From Heterodera schachtii (taxonomy: Eukaryota; Nematoda; Chromadorea; Rhabditida; Heteroderidae), in contig SIJG01000175.1 in assembly GCA_023374025.1 (NCBI GenBank), positions 59,410-123,409 of the forward strand: a stretch of 64,000 bases of DNA, given 5' to 3'. Shown here piece by piece: positions 50,706 to 61,421 of the stretch. Every line of letters starts with the position of its first letter. Positions within the stretch are counted from its first letter, which is position 1. The notes under the pieces were generated by a model, which was given only the letters and a program-made list of their open reading frames with translations, had not been told where the DNA came from and searched no databases. The translations under genes were made by a program, and so were the position numbers.

Positions 50706-52597
50706 TTAATATATCTGTATATATTTATATCGGATGTATAAAAAATGGCAACAATAATTGTGAGGAGCAATTATCAAATTCCACTCTCAAAAATACTCAC
50801 TTTTCAGGTTTAAAAATTCACTACTAATTAACGCGAAAAGCGACAGGAATTGTTGTTATTTTTGTGCTAACAAATAAGCTCTTTCATAGATCGTTTTCTG
50901 CGTAAAAGTCCCAAAAATCCAAATAAATTAAATGCATTCAAATGAAAGAAGCAACAATTAAATATGAGTAGAAATGATCCGATCACTTTCCATTCATAAT
51001 TAATTAATTCTGAAGGCATCAATAAAGCTGTGCCACTCACCCAATGCAATTTCCATAAAGCAAAAAGTTGACATTGCTCAAACTTTTCGAATTTTCTCAG
51101 GTCCTGGCAAGTTCCGGTCGTCCCGGATTTGCCCAAAATTCCCGGTCCCGCTCAACTCTACAGGAAAGTATCCAAAAGCCGGACGGAAAACGGGAACGGA
51201 GCACACGTGATGGGATTATTCGAGAACGGATTTTTAGATGCTTCAAATCGTAACTTCGGTATTTAACAAGTACTGAAAAAGTGCCAAAATTAGCCGTCCC
51301 AATAACTGAAAGAAAACGCGTTTTTTTTGTCCGTTATTCAATTGGTAAATTAGATGTATCAAGCGAAAAAAAAGAACAAATAAATGTGACGAGCAATTAT
51401 CCAATCAGTTACCATTCATAATGATCGATCAGAATTTCTCATTTCCTATTAATTCTTTCATTTTTTTCTTTCGCTGTCCGCTGGGCCCGGGATTCATTTT
51501 CAGACGACTTTTTGCGTTCTTTTTGACCGCCTTTGGTGGAGACAATGGCCTGAATTAAGGCCAATTTGAAGTACTTTAAAGTTTAAACAAAAGAAATGGT
51601 GTTTCCACTCACCCAAATCCACAAAGCGTAAAGTTGACATTGTTCAATTTGTCCGTCTTTCCATTCTCCCACTCAATAGCCGTCGCTTGCCATCGCTTCA
51701 ACACCAAATCGAAATATTCACAATCATCTTCTTCATCCATACTTTCAGTTAGCCGAAGAAGTGGTGGCACGGTGAAATGCCTATAAAATGGGAAAGGAAA
51801 GGCAAATGGCGGCAATCAATCCAAATATTTTATTGAAAATATGGCCACACCTTTAATCGAATCGGGCAACAAGTCCTTGGAATCGATTGAAATAATGTTG
51901 AGGTCGGAGAGAACTGTCGACGAAGTGTGGCGACACAAATTTTCAATATCATCACCAAGAAAAATTCAAATGGCCAAGGTTTGGCGCAAAAATGGGCCAA
52001 ATTCCACGGGCAAAAGCATTCCAAATTGGGTGGACATTCTTGGCTTTATAGGAGAAATGCGGCACATGCAAACGCAAATCTGTGTCTCTGTCAAAAATTT
52101 GCTGATTGCATGGAAAAATTGGATGACGGAAAAGTCGATGTAACTGAAAGGGAATGAATTGTTTTTTACTCAATTAGAAGATTGTAAATTTTTTTAAATT
52201 CCTTACCGTCGGCTCTTCGTTCCCAGCCAATTCATTGGTCAACTCAAATGGCACAACGAAGTCAAGCGAAGACGGCGGAAAACCAAATAAAATAGAGAAG
52301 CAAATTCGAGAAGAAGCATTGGAAAATGCATAAAATGGGACAAAAATCATAAAAACGTCCGAACGAGGCGTGAACAAACATTTAACCACCACTTGACCAT
52401 CCGTCGCATTGGCACTGTCATCGGGCGGAAATTCGGGGAAAATGTTGCTATTAAGGTGACGAAACAAAGGGATGGACAGTCGTTGAGAATGGACGGGACT
52501 AATTGGCGCATTCGACGGAAACCAAAAGTAGTCAACCACATTAATTGAATGGAGTCACCAAAAATTGGCCAAATGGTGGACAGGAAGAACTCCAAAA
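50706..52597 (-). repeat. Left arm of large inverted duplication
   Basis: 50867-52173 pairs with 55379-56685 with no indels: five separate reading frames give identical translations and every coordinate pair sums to 107552. Homology extends outward to about 50706/56846 and inward to about 52353/55199. After a 695-bp offset it continues in 52353-52597 versus 54260-54504 with a few base differences. Confidence 0.92.
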
Positions 52598-53165
52598 TGC
52601 GAACATTTTCACTCATAATGCCCAAAGATGTTGTAATTGAAGTGAAAAAGCGGTGAAAACGGCGGACAAATGTGAGAATATTGTGGTCGAAGTAACTAAA
52701 ACAAGAAAAAGTTATCTCAAACCAATGGGAAATTTGTCAATTTTACATGAACGTAATGTGTTTAAATCCGATGACTTTGTTGGGCAACGGATTTTGTGGG
52801 ATTGGCAAACGCTTCCAATTGGCATTGACAATTTCCATTTGCTTCCTGCCAAACCATAGCTCTTTCTCTTGAATTCGAAATTCTTTGTCCAATATCCATT
52901 TGCGTGCTTTGAAATGTTTGTCCACGTGGCGGTAAAATCGGCGACTGATCAGAGCGATTCCGAGGCCAAGCTGAGAAGGCGGAAGTAAAGCGAACACTTC
53001 GCGCCAACAGTCGGCAGAGATGAAGGTGAGAAAAAAGAATTTTCGATTTTAGAAATTTAATTTTTGTTTTTTACATTTCTTTTTTGTTGGGGCGTCGTCA
53101 TTTTTTGACGTTGTCCCAAAAGAACCAAAGAATGGTGCCACAGCCGACCAACAGAAAAGACACAA
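51429..53165 (-). pseudogene. F-box-like relic F5
   Basis: It reads downward. An N-terminal membrane exon fragment (about 53165-53095: WYFVSFLLVGCGTILWFFWD then VKK-stop) is followed by an F-box-like exon (about 53030-52743: FISADCWREVFALLPPSQLG ... KVIGFKHITF). Its acceptor is AC instead of AG. Next is exon 3 (LEFFLSTIWPIFGDSIQLMW ... LNDCPSL, then a frame change before DDSANATDGQVVVKCLFTPR). A deletion joins this to exon 4 sequence (FSNASSRICFSILFGFPPSS, FELTNELAGNEE), then pieces of a second family member and the last exon (PLSPPKAVKKNAKSRLKMNP, stop at 51429). Stops, shifted frames and mixed pieces make it a pseudogene. Confidence 0.75.
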
Positions 53166-53486
53166 AGTACCAACTGAAAATGAATTTGGGTAATGAATGA
53201 ATAAAAATCTTATTGGAAATAATTTAATTATGAGAGGGAAATGGAAAAATCAAACATTTTTATAGTCACAAAAAATGGAATTGAAAAAATAGGCAAAAAA
53301 TTACAAAATGAAAACGAAGAAAAAAAAATTCAAAAAAATTAGTATAAAAGTGGTTGCTCCACCGCTATTTTCATTATTATTTTTTCCATTCGTTTATCCC
53401 TCCTTCAATTACTTTTCGACATTTACCCTTATCTGTATTTTAATTTTCAAAATCCATTCGTCTTAGCATTTATAAATTTAGCTAAT
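52998..53486. other. Spacer inside the inverted duplication
   Basis: It contains the membrane-exon fragment of F5 and the promoter region of the gene at 53487. AGTATAAAAGTGG at 53340-53352 is a TATA-like box about 140 bases before its ATG. Confidence 0.45.
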
Positions 53487-53996
53487 ATGAGTTGCTTATC
53501 TTCAACAAAATCTGCATCTGCCGCTGCTTCCTCTTCTTCATCCATCGTCATTGGTGCAACTTTCGTCACCGTCGAAACTTCTGTGCGCACCGCTGGACCG
53601 TCATCTTCCATTGCTGGCACTTCGACACACCCGAAACACCAAAATCGTGGACATGGATCTCAAGCAACCGGCACGGCATCTGCTCCTAAGCGTATGTTTT
53701 GGTGTACCAAATTTCTCTTTGATCATTCACCATTCTGTTTTTAAGGACGCGGTGGCAAAAAAGCAGAAGGGCACCGCCAAAACCCAGATGAGCCAGGCGG
53801 CAGCCAAAATGCAGATGAGCCAGGCAGTCAAATCGCCAAAGATGAGCAACTCCGCAAACATCTCAAAGAGCTGCAACTCCAAATCGCCCGTGATCACGCG
53901 CGAATGGATGCTAAATGGCGCGTCACTCTTGTGATTTGGTCCGTGATTCTCGTGATCATCATTACTGGTGGTGTGCTCATCGACAAATACCTCTGA
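53487..53996 (+). CDS. Tail-anchored membrane protein, 2 exons, 151 aa
   Basis: Exons 53487-53691 and 53746-53996 (54-bp intron) join in phase to 456 nt. The N-terminal half is Ser/Thr/Ala-rich (MSCLSSTKSASAAASSSSSI). Exon 2 encodes RRGGKKAEGHRQ, a short repeat (QNPDEPGGS / QNADEPGSQ), a charged helix (KDEQLRKHLKELQLQIARDH) and one C-terminal transmembrane segment (VTLVIWSVILVIIITGGVLI) followed by DKYL and the stop. This is a tail-anchor topology: the bulk faces the cytosol and the helix inserts after translation. AATAAA lies 20 bp after the stop. I do not recognise the family. It sits in the single-copy centre of the inverted duplication. Confidence 0.7.
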
Positions 53997-54259
53997 ACAA
54001 ATGCGATGTCTTCCGGCGAGGAAATAAACTTACATTTATTGTATTGTCACTAATGTATTGTATTTGTATATTATTTTTTGTGATCACGAAAAGTTGTCAT
54101 TTCACTATTATTGTATATGCTATATGTGTAGCTGTGTATGTTTGTGTAATTGGTGAGATTGTGCATTGATAAAAATGTAATTTATGGATATTCGGTAAAT
54201 TTAAATGTTCGAATTCGGTTAGAAATTATTAAATGGCTAAAATCGGTGTCAGATTACCA

Positions 54260-56123
54260 GTTTGGAGTTCTTCCTGTCCACCATTTGGCCAATTTTTGGT
54301 GACTCCATTCAATTAATGTGGTTGACTACTTCTGGTTTCCGTCGAATGCGCCAATTAGTCCCGTCCATTCTCAACGACTGTCCATCCCTTTGTTTCGTCA
54401 CCTTAATAGCGACATTTTCCCCGAATTTCCGCCCGATGACAGTGCCAATGCGACGGATGGTCAAGTGGTGGTTAAATGTTTGTTCACGCCTCGTTCGGAC
54501 GTTGCACCGAAGGTGCTCAAGTACACCAAGAATTCATCGGCGGAGGAATGGCCGTCAATAGTTGCTCAATTCAATGCGGTGATTTCATGCCGTGTTAATT
54601 TGTTTTTAGTGATTTTTGGCCCCATTTTAGGCATTTTTCAATGCTTCTTCTCGTGCCTGCTTTCATTTTCTTTAAATTTGCGTCCTCTTCGATTGACTTT
54701 GTTGTTTTCTTCTGACCAATGAATTGACTGGAGAGCTCTTGGCATTGTTACAATATGATGATGGTGATGAGCAATGTTTTGTGCTCAACCGTTGTCCAAT
54801 TGCGCAGATCAGAGAGAGAGAAAATGGAAGAATTTGCTGTTGGAGAACCAGATGAACCAAATTTACATTTCCATTGTAAAGGACGGAATCGACAGTGTGT
54901 GAGCAAAATTATTTTTAAAAATTTCAAATTCATTTTTTTGTTTTTTACGTCTTCTCGACGCTTCCCCGGGGCGCATCAATTTGCGTTTGCATGTGCCGCA
55001 TTTCTCCTATAAAGCCAAGATGTCCAGCCAATTTGGAATGCTTTTGCCCGTGGAATTGGCCCATTTTTGCGCAAAACATTCGCCACATCTCTTCACACTG
55101 TCATTTTCAATGGCGACATTTCCCCGAAATTTTTGCGCAATGGTCGTCAAGAATGGAACAAATCAAAACGGTGATTTTCACGCCATTTTTATTATATTTT
55201 TATGATTTTTGTCCCATTTTATGCATTTTCCAATGCTTCTTCTCGAATTTGCTTCTCTATTTTATTTGGTTTTCCGCCGTCTTCGCTTGACTTCGTTGTG
55301 CCATTTGAGTTGACCAATGAATTGGCTGGGAACGAAGAGCCGACGGTAAGGAATTTAAAAAAATTTACAATCTTCTAATTGAGTAAAAAACAATTCATTC
55401 CCTTTCAGTTACATCGACTTTTCCGTCATCCAATTTTTCCATGCAATCAGCAAATTTTTGACAGAGACACAGATTTGCGTTTGCATGTGCCGCATTTCTC
55501 CTATAAAGCCAAGAATGTCCACCCAATTTGGAATGCTTTTGCCCGTGGAATTTGGCCCATTTTTGCGCCAAACCTTGGCCATTTGAATTTTTCTTGGTGA
55601 TGATATTGAAAATTTGTGTCGCCACACTTCGTCGACAGTTCTCTCCGACCTCAACATTATTTCAATCGATTCCAAGGACTTGTTGCCCGATTCGATTAAA
55701 GGTGTGGCCATATTTTCAATAAAATATTTGGATTGATTGCCGCCATTTGCCTTTCCTTTCCCATTTTATAGGCATTTCACCGTGCCACCACTTCTTCGGC
55801 TAACTGAAAGTATGGATGAAGAAGATGATTGTGAATATTTCGATTTGGTGTTGAAGCGATGGCAAGCGACGGCTATTGAGTGGGAGAATGGAAAGACGGA
55901 CAAATTGAACAATGTCAACTTTACGCTTTGTGGATTTGGGTGAGTGGAAACACCATTTCTTTTGTTTAAACTTTAAAGTACTTCAAATTGGCCTTAATTC
56001 AGGCCATTGTCTCCACCAAAGGCGGTCAAAAAGAACGCAAAAAGTCGTCTGAAAATGAATCCCGGGCCCAGCGGACAGCGAAAGAAAAAAATGAAAGAAT
56101 TAATAGGAAATGAGAAATTCTGA
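54260..56123 (+). pseudogene. F-box-like relic F6
   Basis: 54261-54590: exon 3 part with the same frame change as F5, here continuing FTPRSDVAPKVLKYTKNSSA. 54631-54900: exon 4 copy with stops (ELTGELLALLQYDDGDEQCF). 54964-55160: an exon 3 fragment of the other subtype. 55220-55345: second exon 4 start (FSNASSRICFSILFGFPPSS). 55409-55720: subtype exon 3 with a frame break (DRDTDLRLHVPHFSYKAKNV). 55771-55940: exon 4 (AFHRATTSSAN-stop; EEDDCEYFDLVLKRWQATAI). 56003-56123: last exon. It is a mosaic of at least two genes and cannot be translated through. Confidence 0.75.
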
Positions 56124-56394
56124 TCGATCATTATGAATGGTAACTGATTGGATAATTGCTCGTCACATTTATTTGTTCTTTTTTTTCGCTTGATACATCT
56201 AATTTACCAATTGAATAACGGACAAAAAAAACGCGTTTTCTTTCAGTTATTGGGACGGCTAATTTTGGCACTTTTTCAGTACTTGTTAAATACCGAAGTT
56301 ACGATTTGAAGCATCTAAAAATCCGTTCTCGAATAATCCCATCACGTGTGCTCCGTTCCCGTTTTCCGTCCGGCTTTTGGATACTTTCCTGTAG

Positions 56395-56515
56395 AGTTGA
56401 GCGGGACCGGGAATTTTGGGCAAATCCGGGACGACCGGAACTTGCCAGGACCTGAGAAAATTCGAAAAGTTTGAGCAATGTCAACTTTTTGCTTTATGGA
56501 AATTGCATTGGGTGA
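56395..56515 (+). pseudogene. F-box-like exon scrap behind a GGGACC element end
   Basis: TAGAGTTGAGCGGGACCGGG (56393) is followed by about 55 bp of element. Then comes the 3' end of an F-box-like exon 4 (...GTTTGAGCAATGTCAACTTT...GAAATTGCATTGGGTGAGT), ending at a donor. It is mirrored in the left arm at about 51040-51160. Confidence 0.55.
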
Positions 56516-56959
56516 GTGGCACAGCTTTATTGATGCCTTCAGAATTAATTAATTATGAATGGAAAGTGATCGGATCATTTCTACTCATATTTAATTGTTG
56601 CTTCTTTCATTTGAATGCATTTAATTTATTTGGATTTTTGGGACTTTTACGCAGAAAACGATCTATGAAAGAGCTTATTTGTTAGCACAAAAATAACAAC
56701 AATTCCTGTCGCTTTTCGCGTTAATTAGTAGTGAATTTTTAAACCTGAAAAGTGAGTATTTTTGAGAGTGGAATTTGATAATTGCTCCTCACAATTATTG
56801 TTGCCATTTTTTATACATCCGATTTATAAATATATACAGATATATTAAATTACTTTTAATCATAATACATAATGATCGATAATTTCCCAATTAATTAATT
56901 CATTTCTTCTGCTGATCACTGTTTTTGTTGTTGTCCTTTTGTCCGTCACTCATTTGTCA

Positions 56960-57345
56960 GAAGTCGCCCCATTTTTGACGCTTTGTCACGCTTCTTCTTC
57001 TTTTGCCAGCGGAGACAATAGCTTAAATTAAGCGCAATTTTAATTTGATTATTAAAGCAAAAGCTGTTGCCACTCACCCAATGCAATTTTCATAAACGTA
57101 AAGCTGACTTTGTTCAAATTGCCCGAGTTTTCGTCCTCCCTTTGAACCGTCGTGTCCCACCAATTGGGCATCGCTTAATTAACCAATCAACACTGACATA
57201 TCCATGAAAGCCTTTCTCCATTGTCAGAATTTCGCTGGTCCGTTCATTCACCAATTGAAATAGCACAATTTCCGTTGGCGCTTAAACAGTAAATTGAATT
57301 TGATAGCTGGCAGAAGAAGAGGTGGCATGGAGAAATGCCTAAAAA
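56960..57345 (-). pseudogene. F-box-like relic F8
   Basis: Minus strand: acceptor near 57342, then AFLHATSSSASYQIQFTV and an in-frame stop, FQLVNERTSEILTMEKGFHG, IKRCPIGG, a donor near 57082, and a last-exon fragment (LLSPLAKEEEA) at about 57035-57003. Several stops; exons 1-3 absent. Confidence 0.65.
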
Positions 57346-57410
57346 TGGGCAACGAAAATCAATTGGCAATTAATCTAAAATATTTTACGAATTACGAAAA
57401 GGTGGCCATA

Positions 57411-57607
57411 GAGTTGTACGGGACCGGGAATTTTGGGCACAACCGGGACCGGGACTTTTTAAGTTGAAAACCGAGAATTTTTGGCTGGGAAACCCGGAAA
57501 AAAAGCCGGGAATTTCTCGGTCCCGGTCAAAACTGTCAAAACCAGGACCTTTGTACACAGTTGTACTCAGTTTTCCGCTACCAGGTCCCGGTCACGTACA
57601 ACTCTAG
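57411..57607. mobile_element. Short GGGACC-type inverted-repeat element
   Basis: TAGAGTTGTACGGGACCGGG / CCCGGTCACGTACAACTCTA, 197 bp. No 8-bp duplication recognised (GTGGCCA versus GTTTAAA). Confidence 0.6.
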
Positions 57608-57628
57608 TTTAAAAGATTTTCGGTACTT

Positions 57629-59350
57629 TACGGTTATCTGTGTGCAGACTTTCAAAGTCATGGCATTTTTTGATTGTGCGAGTCGTCGTCTTGGCATTGT
57701 GAAGCGATTTTGTGTATAAATGTGAATTTTTTGAAAAATAGATTTTGACTCTTTTGTTCGATCTCTTTTCGGGATTCGGATAAAAATACACGATTCGTCT
57801 ACTCAGCCAAAAACACATGATTCGTCTACTCAGCCAAAAAGCCACGATTCGTCTACATTATTCGTCTACTCATCCAAAAAATTTTAAAACCCGGATTCGA
57901 ACCCGAACAAATTTTTAAAGCCATTTTTCTGGAGTTTTTCTACTTAAAAAGCAGTTTTCATAGCTTTTTATGGCGCTTCACATAATTCTACCAAGAATAA
58001 ACAAAAATCAAGACCCTTCCGAAGAAATATTCAATCAAAAAATTGCATAAAACTTATTTTACTGATCAAACATAACAAAACGAATCAACATGATGATTAT
58101 CACGAGATTGGGGTTAAACAAATTGCAACCGATATTATGAGGAATGAAGTAAAAAATTTCCATCAATTGTATTCAAGACGTCGTCGTTGGTAGTAAAGTA
58201 CCGACGAGAAGCAACTGTACGAACAGGTCGCGCAATCTTTTGTCCTTTAAGCGGTCCAAATTGGCGAAATCAAAGTGATGGGGGAATCTGAAGGAGTAAA
58301 AGCGAAAACCAAGGCTTTGCCAAATGCTGTTTCCTTTTGGTTCACTGACTTTTCCCTTGGTTCGAGTTTTCCGTTGCAATTGCCCACCTCTTTTTGCACG
58401 TTTGCGGACAGAATGCGAAATATGACCAATTGTTTGAATTGTCCCTCTGCAGCGCTCCGTCGGTCCGCCGCCCGTTTTTCCGACGGGAATTGCTCACTTT
58501 TTTCATCTAATGTGGAAGTGTTGCTGATTCTTTCACGTTTCACGTTCTTAAAACTAAAAAACCATTGAATTGGGACGGACCATCCGAACTTACCTCACCC
58601 TTTTCGGTACCAACACCACATCAAAGTCACTTGGCCGTGCACTCCGCTGTCGTACAACAGTGTGTTTTCGCCATCCTTCATTAATTGGGCATGGGCAGCA
58701 CAACATTCAAAGGGTTGACTTCCTTTTCTGTCTAAATGTCGTCGAAATCTGACGACATTCTTGTGAATTTGGGTGGCTTCCGTCGCTGGTGTTGTTCAAT
58801 TAGTTTTCGAATTGATTTTATCTGCTTAAAATTGAGCAGATTGATTTAAGATAGGCATAATTTTTAGGTAAAAAAAAGGTTAGAGTCGCAAATGTATTAG
58901 GAATATAATTGCATAAAAATATATTTGATACAGCTAATTGATCGATTTCGGGTCTAAAATGTGTCTTAATAAGTCGGGCGTCCATGAAAAGAAAAAAATT
59001 TCATATTCAGATGATTTTTTGTTAATAAATAATTTATATTTGGCTTAGTAGACGAATCATCACTTTTTGACTGGGTAGACGAATCATGGAATAGACGAAT
59101 CGTTGACATTTGGCTGAGTAGACGAATCGTGTGTTTTTGGCTGAGTAGACGAATCGTGTAATAGACGAATCGTTGGCGCGCCGATTTTGTGTATAAATGT
59201 GAATTTTTTGAAAAATAGATTTTGACTCTTTTGTTCGATCCCTTTTCGGGATTCGGATTGGGTCAAAATAGATATCAGAATCGGTTTTCCCGACCCTGAA
59301 AACCCTAAATCAGTTTATTCTTTGAAAATCTGTACACAGATAACCGTATA
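57629..59350. mobile_element. Composite foldback enclosing a gene
   Basis: Outermost inverted pair: ACGGTTATCTGTGTGCAGAC (57629) / its near-inverse ending about 59350. Inside it a ~76-bp direct repeat (CGATTTTGTGTATAAATGTG ... TTTTCGGGATTCGGA) occurs at 57705-57780 and 59183-59258. Inside that, inverted arms of iterated GATTCGTCTACTCAGCCAAA units lie at 57790-57880 and 59043-59178. The enclosed 1.15 kb contains the minus-strand gene at 58247-58706. Confidence 0.7.
58247..58706 (-). CDS. Unknown basic protein, 2 exons, 139 aa
   Basis: Exons 58594-58706 and 58247-58553 (40-bp intron, GTAAGT donor) join in phase to 420 nt. The protein starts MLCCPCPINEGWRKHTVVRQ, continues SARPSDFDVVLVPKRV, then a Lys/Arg/Glu-rich stretch (NVKRERISNTSTLDEKSEQF, SEKRAADRRSAAEGQFKQL), QKEVGNCNGKLEPREKSVNQ, and ends SPIWTA. 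No known domain, signal or membrane segment seen. It lies inside the foldback element, so it may be carried host DNA or an element-encoded factor. The strong donor and the phase fit are the only support. Confidence 0.4.
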
Positions 59351-59387
59351 ACCTAATTTACCTAATTAATTTTCTGGTATTTCAGTT

Positions 59388-60345
59388 GGATTTGCAACGA
59401 CATTTGGATGGACATGTTTCCTCATTTGACCGTCTTGAACTCGGCCTCAAATTGGCACTTCTTTCACTACGTTTTGATGCGTTGGTCGATGGTTGACAAA
59501 CATTTCGACTGCAAAAGCGAATTGTCAATTTGGAGATCAATTGCAATTAGCAAGAAAGGAACAAATGCAAAATTGTATGTTGAGAAAAGCATTGGCAAAA
59601 GCCAATGCTTTTCTCAACATGTGTGCAATTTCCGTTGCCCGACGAAAGGCACCGATTTGGATTTTGTATATTGAGGCCAAGGATGTCCAACCAATTTGGG
59701 ATGTTTTTGCTCGTGAAATTTTGCACATTTTTGCCACAAACATTCACCATTTGTCCTTTTACAATACCCATGATTTGGACAAGCCAAATGCAACTGGTCG
59801 CCAAGCGCTGTCCAAATGGTTGAACATTCCGAGAAAAAATGGGCAGCCGAAGCGATTGATTTTCTGTGGTGGTACATCAAAAACCATTGAATTGGTCAAC
59901 AATTTTAAGGAGATGTGGTCACATTTTTGGCGAAAGAATATATTTTCGTATAAAAATGCCTTTTTCTTCTCCTTCTCCTCATTCCATTCATTCTTCCCCA
60001 TTATCCAATGCCAATTCCGCAAAATCCGTTGCCAAACAAAATGATCGCATTCAGAAGCATTCATATCGAGTAAAAATTGATTAGATTCTAAGTGATTTAT
60101 CCATATTTTTTTTGGTTTTCAGTTACATCGACCAAAATGTCGTCGCTTTTCTCCGCCGTTTTCACCGTTTTTGCGCCTTTTCTTCAATATACTTGGAAAT
60201 CACTGAAAATGTTTGCATTTTTGACTTTGTTTTGCTCAACATTTTGCCAATGCTCCGCGACTCGATTTTTGTGATGATTTTGAATACCATCGCTTTTCGC
60301 TGTTTGCGTCAATTGGCCCCGTCAATGCTCAACGTTTGTACCGTA
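59388..60345 (+). pseudogene. F-box-like relic F7, fused to the 38-kb segment
   Basis: Acceptor then WICNDIWMDMFPHLT; one or two indels break LELGLKLALLSLRF-type coding into another frame (VDKHFDCKSELSIWRSIAIS). A perfect 20-bp hairpin interrupts at 59577-59620. Then AKDVQPIWDVFAREILHIFA ... TGRQALSKWLNIPRKNGQPK. A separate exon 3 of the other subtype lies at 60120-60340 (YIDQNVVAFLRRFHRFCAFS ... LAPSMLNVC) and ends abruptly in the duplicated segment (TTTGTACCGTACCG...). Confidence 0.75.
59577..59620. repeat. Perfect 20-bp inverted repeat, 4-base loop
   Basis: ATGTTGAGAAAAGCATTGGC, AAAA, then the exact inverse. It lies inside F-box-like coding sequence; other family members lack it. Confidence 0.9.
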
Positions 60346-60945
60346 CCGAAGAAGAGGTACACATTAGAGACCGGACAACTGGGGTCGGAGGGATCCCGAG
60401 TCGGGATCCCGACTGAATCCCGATCAATCCCGAACATTTTGGAAAAACGATCGGGACGGATCCCGAGTCGGGATCCCGACCGAATCCCGATCCCGATGAA
60501 TCCCGAAGATTTTTTTTCGGGATCCCGCGGGATTATTGGGATTTTCTAAAACCCAATTTTTTTTAATTTATTGGCTTTTTAATTTTTAGTTTTGTGCTAA
60601 GTTTTGTTCAAATTCTTATCTAATATTTATAATTGATCAATTCGATTGTGAAAAATAGGGATGGTAATTATATTAGTTTTTATAGAATTTTTTTTTCCAA
60701 AATTAGAATATCATGCCTAAAAAGTCAGACTGTAGGGTCAAAAATTAGAACATTTAACAACATAGGTTTAAATATTTTTTTTACAATTTAATCAATTAAT
60801 GTAAATTTCTGTATTTTCGTCTCCTATTATCATTTTTAATTAATTTTAAGGAATTAGAAAATCGTAAACTGCATCGGGATCAAAAATCAAGAATTTTTTT
60901 CGCAGTGAATTTTTTCAAAAACTTTAGGGGGACAGGGGGGAGGCC

Positions 60946-60975
60946 GGCGGTGCCGATAGGCGCCGCCGGGAAAAT
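60946..60975. repeat. GC-rich hairpin repeat, best-preserved copy
   Basis: CCGGCGGTGCCGATAGGCGC then CGCCGG, preceded by a G-rich run and followed by gaaaattttgaatttgaaatg and tttgttaacag, which match the inverse flanks of the copies at 1601 and 15526. Confidence 0.85.
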
Positions 60976-61020
60976 TTTGAATTTGAAATGTAATTTGTTA
61001 ACAGAATATATCCTAAAACT

Positions 61021-61421
61021 GGGTCGATAGCAGTTCGTACAATTGCGTTTCGTACAATTTGAAATGGGAATGGCCATAACTTTTTTGTTCGTCAGTTAAT
61101 TTCTTCAAAATTGGTATCATTCGAATGCTCTACGTGTATAGAAGCTATCATTAAGCAGAAGCTAAGCGATTAATCATCTCACCAAAAAGTTATGATTTAT
61201 AAGACTTAAAAATTCAAGAAAATCCTAATTTTTTGTAAACTATAAATCATAACTTTTTGTTGAGATGATTCATCGCTTAGCTTCTGCTTAATGATAGCTT
61301 CTAAACACGTAGAGCTTTCGAATGATACCAATTTTGAAGAAATCAACCGACCAACAAAAAAGTTATGGCCATTCCCATTTCAAATTGTACGAAACGCCAT
61401 TGTACGAACTGCCTTGACCCC
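61021..61421. mobile_element. Mutator-like foldback, 9-bp target duplication
   Basis: Long TIRs (about 75 bp: GGGTC(A/G)...GCAGTTCGTACAAT, AATTTGAAATGGGAATGGCC) flanked by CCTAAAACT (61012-61020, 61422-61430). A 9-bp duplication with long TIRs is the Mutator-type signature. The core GGTATCATTCGAATGCTC is present. Confidence 0.75.

Larger units (their letters stand above)
54260..56846 (+). repeat. Right arm of large inverted duplication
   Basis: Counterpart of 50706-52597; it holds about 695 bp (54505-55198) absent from the left arm, which contains a further F-box-like exon 4 copy and an exon 3 fragment. Confidence 0.92.
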
